Assembly: GCA_029244465.1 (NCBI GenBank)
Contig: JAQWQN010000260.1
Location: 1 to 6,435 of the forward strand
DNA: 6,435 nucleotides
Direction of reading: 5' to 3'
Source of the DNA: Pseudomonadales bacterium
GTDB taxonomy: Bacteria > Pseudomonadota > Gammaproteobacteria > Pseudomonadales > Azotimanducaceae
Below are positions 1 through 5,652 of this stretch, piece after piece. A model generated the notes under the pieces. That model worked only from the letters and a program-made list of their open reading frames with translations, did not search any database and had not been told where the DNA came from. A program made the position numbers and the translations under genes. Position 1 is the first letter of the stretch. Every line of letters starts with the position of its first letter.

Positions 1-1688
1 AAGCCGTTATTGATGCCGGCATCAACTGGATCGGCCCTTCTCCAGAGGTGATCGGCCTGATGGGCGACAAACTCTCGGCGAAAAGGTTAATGCAGGAAGC
101 AGGCGTACCGATCCTGCCTGGCATTGAAATCGACGACACAACTGACCTGGCAGCAGCAGCAGATGAAATCGGTTATCCCGTGTTAGTCAAAGCATCTGCG
201 GGCGGGGGTGGTCGCGGCATGCGTGTTGTTGAGACGGCCAACGAACTCGTCGCGGCAGTCGAAGGCGCCAAGCGAGAAGCCGGTAGTTCTTTTGGCGACG
301 ACACCGTTTTCTTGGAAAAATGGCTCGATGTTTCGCGTCATGTTGAACTACAGATCCTAGGTGATCGTCACGGCAATCTCGTACATTGTTTCGAGCGGGA
401 GTGCTCTATTCAACGTCGCCACCAGAAAGTGATCGAAGAAGCACCCAGCCCCGCGGTAACCGAAGAGATACGCGAACGTATGGGCGCCGCAGCAATCGCC
501 GCCGCCAAAAAGCTAGGCTATGCATCAGCGGGTACGGTGGAGTTTCTATTGGCTGGCGACGATTTTTACTTTTTGGAAGTAAACGCCAGACTACAAGTGG
601 AACACCCGATCACAGAAGAAATTATTGGTCAGGATCTTGTTCGAGAACAGATCCGTGTCGCAGAAGGAGAGACGCTTTCATTCACGCAAGCAGACTTGAG
701 CATCAACGGGTGGGCGATTGAAGCACGCCTTTACGCAGAAAACCCCGCGAAGAATTTCCTCCCTTCCCCGGGGACTGTCATCGCCTGGCAGCCGGCGACG
801 GGCGGTGGCGCTCGCTTCGATTCCGGCGTCGAGAGCGGCAGCGTGATCAGTACACAATTCGACCCCATGATCGCGAAAGTGATCGTCCATGCACCAACAC
901 GTCGAGAAGCGGCTGCTCGGCTCGCGCGAGCCCTTGAAGCAACCCGTATCCAAGGTCTGACCACAAACCGAGATTTTTTGGTAGCGACGTTACGTACGCC
1001 GGAATATTTAGCAGGAGACACCACCACCGACTTTATTGACCGTGTGCAACCAAGCCGTGTGCGTGAATTGCCCCGCAGTGAATTAACTGAAGGGGCGCTT
1101 GCGGCCGCTATGGAGGGACAAGCAAGGCGCCGGGCAGGTGCCAAGATCAACCAGCGAATCGCCAGTGGCTGGCGTAACTCGACCATGCCCCCCGAGCGCA
1201 TCACCTTTGGCCACGGCAAAGAGGATGAAGTGTTGGTCGAATACCAATCACAACGCGATGGATCGTACAAGGTGACGGTCGACGGCGAGACCATGAATGT
1301 CGTTTGCTTCGCCGCTGGCGACAGTCATGTCGACCTCGCGATCGATGGCAGAAGACTTACCTTTACCGTCGAACCTGTTGGCTTAACATGGCTCGTGCAA
1401 TCTTCATTAGGCGGTTTGGAGCTCGAGGAGCAACCGCGCTACCCGCTACCGGGTCTGAGCGACTTGAGTGGTGGGCAGGTCGCGCCAATGCCTGGCGCAG
1501 TCTTAGCCACAGAAGTCTCCACAGGAGATCAAGTGAAGAAAGGCGACCTGTTGTTGATCTTAGAGGCGATGAAAATGGAGCATCGCATCACGGCACCTAT
1601 GGACGGTAAGGTCGACGCTGTCCACGTTGCTGCGGGAGACCAAGTTGAGAATGGTCAACTCTTAGTTACCATTACCGAAGACGAATAG
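1..1688 (+). CDS. Biotin-dependent acyl-CoA carboxylase alpha subunit (biotin carboxylase + BCCP), 5'-truncated
   Basis: This protein carboxylates its own biotin with ATP and bicarbonate; a separate beta subunit, not in the window, passes the carboxyl group to an acyl-CoA. The gene enters from the left edge in frame from nt 3 (visible start GINWIGPSPE). The GTG at 48 is internal, not a start. By comparison with E. coli AccC (MGDK lysine near residue 116), about 90 residues are missing, implying roughly 650 in total. Visible motifs in order are: MGDK; the ATP-grasp glycine loop GGGGRGM (nt 201-221); ERECSIQRRHQK; the catalytic segment EVNARLQVEHPITE (from nt 576, with E, N and R conserved); a linker with SGWRN; and a C-terminal biotinyl domain with EAMKMEH, whose biotinylated Lys codon is 1572-1574. 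The single-chain BC-BCCP layout fits methylcrotonyl-, geranyl- or propionyl-CoA carboxylase rather than AccC. The downstream hydratase favours a methylcrotonyl/geranyl type, but substrate is inferred. It ends in TAG, 92 nt before the next gene. Confidence 0.95.
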   Translation, partial: AVIDAGINWIGPSPEVIGLMGDKLSAKRLMQEAGVPILPGIEIDDTTDLAAAADEIGYPVLVKASAGGGGRGMRVVETANELVAAVEGAKREAGSSFGDDTVFLEKWLDVSRHVELQILGDRHGNLVHCFERECSIQRRHQKVIEEAPSPAVTEEIRERMGAAAIAAAKKLGYASAGTVEFLLAGDDFYFLEVNARLQVEHPITEEIIGQDLVREQIRVAEGETLSFTQADLSINGWAIEARLYAENPAKNFLPSPGTVIAWQPATGGGARFDSGVESGSVISTQFDPMIAKVIVHAPTRREAAARLARALEATRIQGLTTNRDFLVATLRTPEYLAGDTTTDFIDRVQPSRVRELPRSELTEGALAAAMEGQARRRAGAKINQRIASGWRNSTMPPERITFGHGKEDEVLVEYQSQRDGSYKVTVDGETMNVVCFAAGDSHVDLAIDGRRLTFTVEPVGLTWLVQSSLGGLELEEQPRYPLPGLSDLSGGQVAPMPGAVLATEVSTGDQVKKGDLLLILEAMKMEHRITAPMDGKVDAVHVAAGDQVENGQLLVTITEDE

Positions 1689-1769
1689 CAGTAACGGCCA
1701 AAAATGAAAAATATAGTGAGTGCCTCAAATGAGGACAAACAGTTTTCCTCAGGAGAGGACGAAACAAGC

Positions 1770-1773
1770 GGAG
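1770..1773 (+). promoter_or_regulatory. Ribosome binding site for the enoyl-CoA hydratase gene
   Basis: GGAG lies 7 nt before the ATG at 1781, and an in-frame TGA at 1730 rules out a longer protein starting further upstream. A stronger-looking purine run, AGGAGAGG at 1751-1758, is 22 nt from the ATG and so too far to set this start. Confidence 0.6.
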
Positions 1774-1780
1774 ACGATCA

Positions 1781-2554
1781 ATGAGCGGTACGGAAGCAAC
1801 GTTATATGAAATCAAGAGCGGCGGTGCCGCGTGGATCACCCTGAATCGTCCAGAGAACCGTAATGCGTTGTCCGCTGTGCTCGTCAACGAGCTTGGCGCG
1901 CACCTGGAAGACGCCATCGCAGATGAGTCGGTTAGATCGATCATTATCACAGGCACTGGCCCTGCATTTTGTGCCGGTGCAGACCTGAAAAGCCCTCCGG
2001 GACAGTTAGTCGACGGACAACGCACCATCACTTATCCAGACATTCTTAATATGGTTATGGACAGTCCTAAGCCAGTCATCGCAGCCATCAACGGTGCAGC
2101 GTTCGCTGGGGGGCTCGGCTTGGTTGGTGCCGCGGATATCACCGTTGCCGTCGAAGATGTTCAATTCAGCTTCAGTGAAGTGCGGATTGGAGTCATTCCT
2201 GCTGTCATTTCCGTCGTCTGTCTACCGAAACTTGGCACCCACCACGGTATGAAACTTTTCCTTACCGGCGAGCGGTTCACCGGCGCACAAGCCGTCGCCA
2301 TGGGGTTTGTCCATCGAGCTGTACCCGCCGACCAATTACTAACCGCAGTCCAAGAAGAAATCGATATGATCAATCTCGGCGGGCCTATCGCCGTGCAGGA
2401 GTGCAAGAAACTCGTGCGCCAAGTGCCACAGCTTTCTCGCGAAGCAGGATTCGAGCTCACCGGCGACTGGTCAGGACGCATGTTCAGGTCAGATGAAGGC
2501 GCCGAAGGCATGGCAGCTTTCCGGGAAAAACGCAAAGCGGCTTGGATCATCTAA
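1781..2554 (+). CDS. Enoyl-CoA hydratase/isomerase family protein, LiuC/methylglutaconyl-CoA hydratase-like
   Basis: A 257-residue crotonase-fold protein of normal family length. It should act in the cytoplasm on a CoA thioester, most likely adding water to an enoyl-CoA. Visible motifs are LNRPENRNAL (21-30), the first oxyanion-hole segment FCAGADL (63-69), the second AFAGGLGLVGAADI (107-120), and FSEVRIGVIPAVIS (131-144). Ungapped alignment with rat mitochondrial enoyl-CoA hydratase, made from memory, puts Gly113 at the place of catalytic Glu144 and keeps Glu133 at the place of Glu164. The Gly substitution and the SEVRxGxIPAxIS stretch are, as I recall, typical of LiuC-type methylglutaconyl-CoA hydratases and some actinobacterial EchA proteins. 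Following a carboxylase alpha subunit fits that role, since MCC makes 3-methylglutaconyl-CoA. An isohexenylglutaconyl-CoA hydratase (AtuE-like) or another short enoyl-CoA enzyme is also possible. Family is certain, substrate is not. Confidence 0.92.
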   Translation: MSGTEATLYEIKSGGAAWITLNRPENRNALSAVLVNELGAHLEDAIADESVRSIIITGTGPAFCAGADLKSPPGQLVDGQRTITYPDILNMVMDSPKPVIAAINGAAFAGGLGLVGAADITVAVEDVQFSFSEVRIGVIPAVISVVCLPKLGTHHGMKLFLTGERFTGAQAVAMGFVHRAVPADQLLTAVQEEIDMINLGGPIAVQECKKLVRQVPQLSREAGFELTGDWSGRMFRSDEGAEGMAAFREKRKAAWII

Positions 2555-2584
2555 CGATAAGACACTCAAGACATCGGCGGGCAT

Positions 2585-3469
2585 ATGGATCAGAGTGATT
2601 TTGACAAAGCAGAATACGTTCAGCGAGTCGAGTCACTCCGACCCTCGCCGCGACTCACTCGCGATCTCGTTCTCACAGAGGCGGATCAAAAACGGGTAGA
2701 TGACGCCGTTGTCGCGGTGCAGGCAAAGGGCTTCGCGATCCTACCCGACTTCTTAGACGCTGACCGTCTCGCGTCGGTTCAGCAGCAACTCGAGCCCATA
2801 TTTGCGATGACCACCGAGCGCGATGCAGATCGCAAGGGCCGCTACTCCGGCCTCCAAACTGTCCATGTACACAATCTGTTCGCTAAAACTCGTGCCATCG
2901 ATGACATCGCGATCGACCCAATCCTACTTTTCGCAATCGAAGGCGTGTTGGGTGACCAATTCCAGATGTCGGTCGCCACTGCAATGTGCCCGGACCCCGG
3001 TATCGCCCCCCAAGGATTGCACCAAGACGACGGCCACTACCCGCTTGCGCGCCCGCGTCCGCCGTTTATTGTCAATACTCTGATTGCCCTTGACGACTTC
3101 ACCGAAGCCAATGGTGCTACCCGCTTAGTACCCGGCAGCCACCTAAGCACCGACTCCATCGATCCAGACGCCCCGATCATCTACGCTGAAATGAGCGCCG
3201 GATCCCTTCTTCTATTCGACGGCGCGCTTTGGCACGCCGGAGGCGGCAACAGGACACACGATCAGCGACGTCGTTCGATAAACCTCAATTTCAATCTCTC
3301 GTGGCTGCGTCAACAGGAAAACCAATACATCGGCTTGCCGCGATCTCTTTGGCTCGAATTACCGGAACGGTTGCAGAGATTGCTGGGGTTTCAAAAAGTC
3401 AATTTCCTTTATGGATCCGTGGACTACACAGACCCTCTGATCTATTTCCTAAACCATCCCCCCACGTAA
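2585..3469 (+). CDS. Phytanoyl-CoA dioxygenase (PhyH) family Fe(II)/2-oxoglutarate oxygenase
   Basis: A 294-residue soluble protein of the PhyH family, whose members hydroxylate substrates using O2, Fe(II) and 2-oxoglutarate. The iron triad is visible: His146 and Asp148 in GLHQDDGHYP, and distal His217 in LWHAGGGNRTH. An Arg in the RRRSINLNF stretch (228-230), 11-13 residues after the distal His, is the likely 2-oxoglutarate carboxylate anchor. The family segment TRLVPGSHL (179-187) lies between them. No signal peptide or membrane segment is seen. The ATG at 2585 is 30 nt after the hydratase stop; an in-frame TAA at 2558 blocks earlier starts, and the ribosome site is weak (GGCGGG ending 3 nt before ATG). 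Spacing and orientation suggest one operon with the carboxylase and hydratase. By name the family alpha-hydroxylates phytanoyl-CoA, but bacterial members act on many small molecules, so substrate is open. Its stop is only 3 nt before the transposon-associated repeats. Confidence 0.9.
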   Translation: MDQSDFDKAEYVQRVESLRPSPRLTRDLVLTEADQKRVDDAVVAVQAKGFAILPDFLDADRLASVQQQLEPIFAMTTERDADRKGRYSGLQTVHVHNLFAKTRAIDDIAIDPILLFAIEGVLGDQFQMSVATAMCPDPGIAPQGLHQDDGHYPLARPRPPFIVNTLIALDDFTEANGATRLVPGSHLSTDSIDPDAPIIYAEMSAGSLLLFDGALWHAGGGNRTHDQRRRSINLNFNLSWLRQQENQYIGLPRSLWLELPERLQRLLGFQKVNFLYGSVDYTDPLIYFLNHPPT

Positions 3470-3472
3470 TTC

Positions 3473-3520
3473 CATCTAAGACACACGATTCGAAAAATAC
3501 ATCTAAGACACACGATTCGA
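3473..3520 (+). repeat. Two exact 21-nt direct repeats, 27-nt period, on the 3' side of the transposase gene
   Basis: The unit at 3473-3493 begins CATCTAAGACACACG and recurs without a mismatch at 3500-3520, separated by the 6-nt A-rich spacer at 3494-3499. The pair starts 3 nt after the dioxygenase stop codon. Its reverse complement carries TCGTGTGTCT, which is also found beyond the other end of the transposase gene (4705-4714). The likely role is the recognition or end sequence of the RAYT element; this is inferred from position and from the inverted copy. Confidence 0.9.
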
Positions 3521-3646
3521 TGGTTCGTACCTATCGTTTGATTTACACAAGATTAAGTGGCGTTATTGCGAAGGTATAAGCGTTCAATTTTGGATAAATC
3601 TAGGAAGAGCGCGCAGAAAGTCTGACAGGTGATCCATTCTAAATCA

Positions 3647-3665
3647 GGTTACGTAAGACGTACCC
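3647..3665. repeat. Imperfect palindrome downstream of the transposase gene
   Basis: The arms are GGTTACGT and ACGTACCC around the loop AAG, giving seven pairs out of eight with one T/C mismatch in the stem. It lies 29 nt beyond the transposase stop codon. Neither strand has a T-run after it, so it is a poor intrinsic terminator. A REP-like secondary structure is the alternative reading. Confidence 0.4.
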
Positions 3666-3694
3666 GCGCAATACTCTAGGGTCGTACCAGCAAA

Positions 3695-4612
3695 TCACTC
3701 TGCGGCGATAAGCCACCGTGGCGTTTTCCACCGACGTTGAGCGTGCCACTTTTTCAGAATCTCGAATGCTCCGATAGCACGGGGTTTCCGTTGCACCGTT
3801 GCTATTCGTGAACGCCATCGCGATAGCTTTGCGGCCCCAAAACGGGTCTCACGATTGAAAGCCAACGCTTCGATGCAATCTGCATACTCGCTGAGTGTAA
3901 TCTTAACCGGGGGCTCTAATTTGGCACCGACAATTAGCGGCTCCAGATAATCTTCCAACTTGGCCTGGTACTCAGGTTCCTGCAGCCGCGCATGAATCGA
4001 CGTGTGTTCCGAATCGGCTATGCTCTTCGCGATGCGCGCCCGGATCGGATTTAAATCGACATACGCCATGGCGGCTAGTACCGAGCGTTCGTCTAGCAAC
4101 GCGCAAGAATAGAATCTTTGCTCGAAAAAATGTCCTGAGCAGCGATCTTCCAGATTTGCTCGACGAGCTATGGGCTGCTTAAGAAGCTGCATGAAAACCG
4201 ATAGAGAGCACAATTTCCCACGGAGACTCTCAATCCGACCTTGATCGTTCAGAATGGTGGCACGAACCGTCTCTTGGAACTCTGCATCGACCGTACCATC
4301 GCTCGACCTAACCGGACATACCCTTAACCATCGATCGACAACCTCATCATCCGTCCACTCAGTTGCCGCTAGAGGATGATAATGCACGACCAGATGAAAG
4401 TGATTGGACATTATCGTGTACGCATAAACATCTACCGAAAAAGAACTCCCAAGACGGCGCAACCTTTCAAGGAGCCATTGTTTTCTATGGCTGTAGTCTC
4501 TCCCCGTTCGTCGATCGAGACCGCAAAGCCAACTACGCCGCACACATCGCGACACAATGTGGTAGCAATGCGCATGCTCTGGATCGACTAGAAGGTGACG
4601 AGGGGTGGCCAT
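3695..4612 (-). CDS. REP-associated tyrosine transposase (RAYT; Y1/IS200-like HUH domain), long form
   Basis: Single-strand DNA transposase-like endonuclease of the Y1_Tnp superfamily, 305 residues from the chosen ATG. The N-terminal signature is YHIVSRCVRRSWLCG (17-31). The metal-binding HUH motif is His71-Phe-His73 in YTIMSNHFHLVVH. After a roughly 110-residue insertion comes KQPIARRANLEDRCSGHFFEQRF, followed by AYVDLNPIRA, whose Tyr184 aligns by its position before LNP with the catalytic Tyr115 of E. coli TnpA-REP (from memory). A basic C-terminal part of about 115 residues (many Arg, Lys and Trp) follows. This long form is common in gammaproteobacteria. The ATG at 4612 is preferred over an upstream GTG at 4639 because GGAG sits 9 nt before it and conservation begins at MATPRHLL. 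The catalytic residues look intact, with no frameshift. It is flanked by related short repeats, which supports a link between enzyme and repeats. Confidence 0.93.
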   Translation of the reverse strand: MATPRHLLVDPEHAHCYHIVSRCVRRSWLCGLDRRTGRDYSHRKQWLLERLRRLGSSFSVDVYAYTIMSNHFHLVVHYHPLAATEWTDDEVVDRWLRVCPVRSSDGTVDAEFQETVRATILNDQGRIESLRGKLCSLSVFMQLLKQPIARRANLEDRCSGHFFEQRFYSCALLDERSVLAAMAYVDLNPIRARIAKSIADSEHTSIHARLQEPEYQAKLEDYLEPLIVGAKLEPPVKITLSEYADCIEALAFNRETRFGAAKLSRWRSRIATVQRKPRAIGAFEILKKWHAQRRWKTPRWLIAAE

Positions 4613-4621
4613 ATTGAAAGT

Positions 4622-4625
4622 CTCC
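4622..4625 (-). promoter_or_regulatory. Ribosome binding site for the RAYT gene
   Basis: GGAG on the minus strand is 9 nt upstream of the ATG at 4612. It decides between this ATG and the GTG at 4639, which would add nine residues lacking family resemblance. Confidence 0.55.
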
Positions 4626-4640
4626 GCCAACCCCAGCACT

Positions 4641-4668
4641 TGAGTTGCCAGCCATCAGCCTGGCCTCA
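4641..4668. repeat. Bulged palindrome in the leader of the RAYT gene (REP-like)
   Basis: On the plus strand TGAG, a TT bulge and GCCAG pair with CTGGC and CTCA across the 8-nt loop at 4652-4659. This gives nine base pairs in two blocks (4641-4644 with 4665-4668; 4647-4651 with 4660-4664). A stem with an internal bulge just upstream of the RAYT coding start resembles REP palindromes, which RAYTs recognise. No clear GTAG/GGAG foot directly adjoins it, so the REP assignment is tentative. Confidence 0.45.
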
Positions 4669-4703
4669 CGTCAGCCTTTACTCTTCTTTTGTAGGACGGA
4701 AAA

Positions 4704-4721
4704 TTCGTGTGTCTCAGGATG
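4704..4721 (-). repeat. Imperfect inverted copy of the 21-nt repeat on the 5' side of the RAYT gene
   Basis: TTCGTGTGTCTCAGGATG matches the reverse complement of the repeats at 3473-3520, read as ATCGTGTGTCTTAG-ATG. Ten consecutive bases are identical (4705-4714); then come one T/C change and one extra G. It is therefore inverted relative to the pair on the other side of the gene. It contains the stop codon of the nucleoside hydrolase gene (4714-4716). Confidence 0.65.
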
Positions 4722-5652
4722 ATGAGGATGAAGAGTAGTCGAGCAGCGTGGTGAGGACGAGGCTGCGAGATTTGTCAGCGTCGATTTTAGTGGCAACACG
4801 GCAGTTGGGCGGTGTGCGGGCGAGCGTTCGACGTTGATCGAAAAGGGTCATTCCGCGCGAAAGTTCACCCGTCAGTTCAACATCGACATACATATCGGTC
4901 AATTCAAACAAGTGTGGGTGTGTCACCACCAGCACGGCACAAGGGTCGTGTAGCGCAGCTCTGCGTTCACCGATGATTGCATCCATGCGGTCATGCATAT
5001 AGCGATAGAGTTCCGCAACGAAACCTGGCACGGGCTGATCAGCCGTTGCCAGCACCTCTACAAAATCGTCATCTGATAAGAACTGTTGCGTTAAGTTCAG
5101 GCCACAGATAATTGGATTTAGCCCGGAAGTCAAAACGGCCCGAGCGGCTTCTGGATCTGCCCAAATATTAAACTCTGCGGCAGGCGTTGCGTTGCCAGGC
5201 CCCGTACTTCCGCCCATTATCGACAGTCCGGCTAGCCGATTAGCCATCGCTGGATATGCCTCTATCGCAAGCGCGATATTCGTCAACGGTCCGACTGCAA
5301 CCAGCCACAAATCGTCGATCGCTTTGACTTGCTCGATGATGTGATTCACCGCATCTTCGCTTGCGACTGGTCTCTTTGCTGCCGGTAAATTCGTGCCTCC
5401 AAATCCCGTCTTGCCATGCACGTGGCGAGCATTGCGAACCGCACCAGCCAACGCTTGATCAGCACCAGAGTGAACCGGAATATCTGCCCCCAAAAACTCA
5501 ACCAGGGCCAGAGCATTCTTGGTCGTATTGGCAAGATCGGTATTGCCAGCAACGGTTGTGATCGATTTCAAATTGGCCAATTTGTTAGCGAGCAGGATCG
5601 CAACGGCATCATCATGACCGGGATCGCAGTCGATCACGATATTTAAGCTCAC
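4714..5652 (-). CDS. Nucleoside hydrolase (IU-NH family, group I-like), with poly-serine C-terminus
   Basis: Calcium-dependent N-ribohydrolase, 312 residues, splitting a ribonucleoside into base and ribose for salvage or catabolism in the cytoplasm. The signature DCDPGHDDAVAI (8-19) supplies the calcium-binding aspartates Asp10, Asp14 and Asp15. VGPLTNIA (120-127), MGGS (146-149) and EFNIWADPEAA (160-170) are ribose/calcium-site segments. His235-Asp236-Pro237 gives the late calcium Asp and a catalytic-site His. His79 in HVHGKTGFGG aligns with the base-side His82 of E. coli pyrimidine-preferring enzymes (from memory), suggesting group I; exact base preference is not readable. It starts at a GTG whose bases overlap the upstream gene's stop (GTGA), so translation is probably coupled. 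The last residues are DYSSSSSS, and the TGA lies inside the RAYT-associated repeat. The tail therefore seems to be a late change after an otherwise full-length domain. Confidence 0.93.
   Translation of the reverse strand: MSLNIVIDCDPGHDDAVAILLANKLANLKSITTVAGNTDLANTTKNALALVEFLGADIPVHSGADQALAGAVRNARHVHGKTGFGGTNLPAAKRPVASEDAVNHIIEQVKAIDDLWLVAVGPLTNIALAIEAYPAMANRLAGLSIMGGSTGPGNATPAAEFNIWADPEAARAVLTSGLNPIICGLNLTQQFLSDDDFVEVLATADQPVPGFVAELYRYMHDRMDAIIGERRAALHDPCAVLVVTHPHLFELTDMYVDVELTGELSRGMTLFDQRRTLARTPPNCRVATKIDADKSRSLVLTTLLDYSSSSSS

Larger units (their letters stand above)
3473..4724 (-). mobile_element. RAYT-type element bounded by related inverted short repeats
   Basis: The unit consists of one transposase gene (3695-4612, minus strand) with CATCTAAGACACACGA-type repeats outside both ends. 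Two direct copies lie beyond its 3' end and one inverted imperfect copy lies beyond its 5' end. It fills the gap between two convergent operons, a usual place for REP/RAYT sequences. The outer limits are inferred from the repeats; no target-site duplication is evident, which is normal for HUH/Y1 enzymes. It could be a domesticated, non-mobile RAYT locus rather than an active transposon. Confidence 0.6.

Noticed and set aside
731..1294. 187-codon antisense reading frame under the carboxylase gene
   Set aside because: The plus strand is clearly a carboxylase across this stretch; the antisense product is Arg/Ser-rich with no recognisable domain, a typical shadow frame.
1723..1758. Small inverted repeats CCTCA/TGAGG and CCTC/GAGG before the hydratase gene
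   Set aside because: The 4-5 bp stems with tiny loops are expected by chance and do not cover the ribosome site used.
3253..3262. GACACACGAT inside the dioxygenase gene, identical to ten bases of the 21-nt repeat
   Set aside because: It lies in a conserved coding stretch just after the distal iron His (NRTHDQ), and the match does not extend beyond these bases, so chance similarity is the best explanation.
3473..3520. Possible minimal CRISPR array
   Set aside because: There are only two units and a 6-nt spacer, with no cas gene; repeat and spacer sizes do not fit any CRISPR type.
3229..3579. 116-codon frame spanning the dioxygenase 3' end and the repeats
   Set aside because: It is out of frame with the conserved dioxygenase C-terminus, and its tail is just the translated direct repeat (SKTHDS twice).
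3561..3591. Possible intrinsic terminator of the + strand operon (CGTTAT ... ATAAGCG, then TTCAATTTT)
   Set aside because: The stem is short, AT-rich and bulged, and the following T-run is interrupted; too weak to call.
4613..4639. Longer RAYT protein from the GTG at 4639
   Set aside because: The added nine residues lack family resemblance and overlay the GGAG ribosome site that fits the ATG at 4612.
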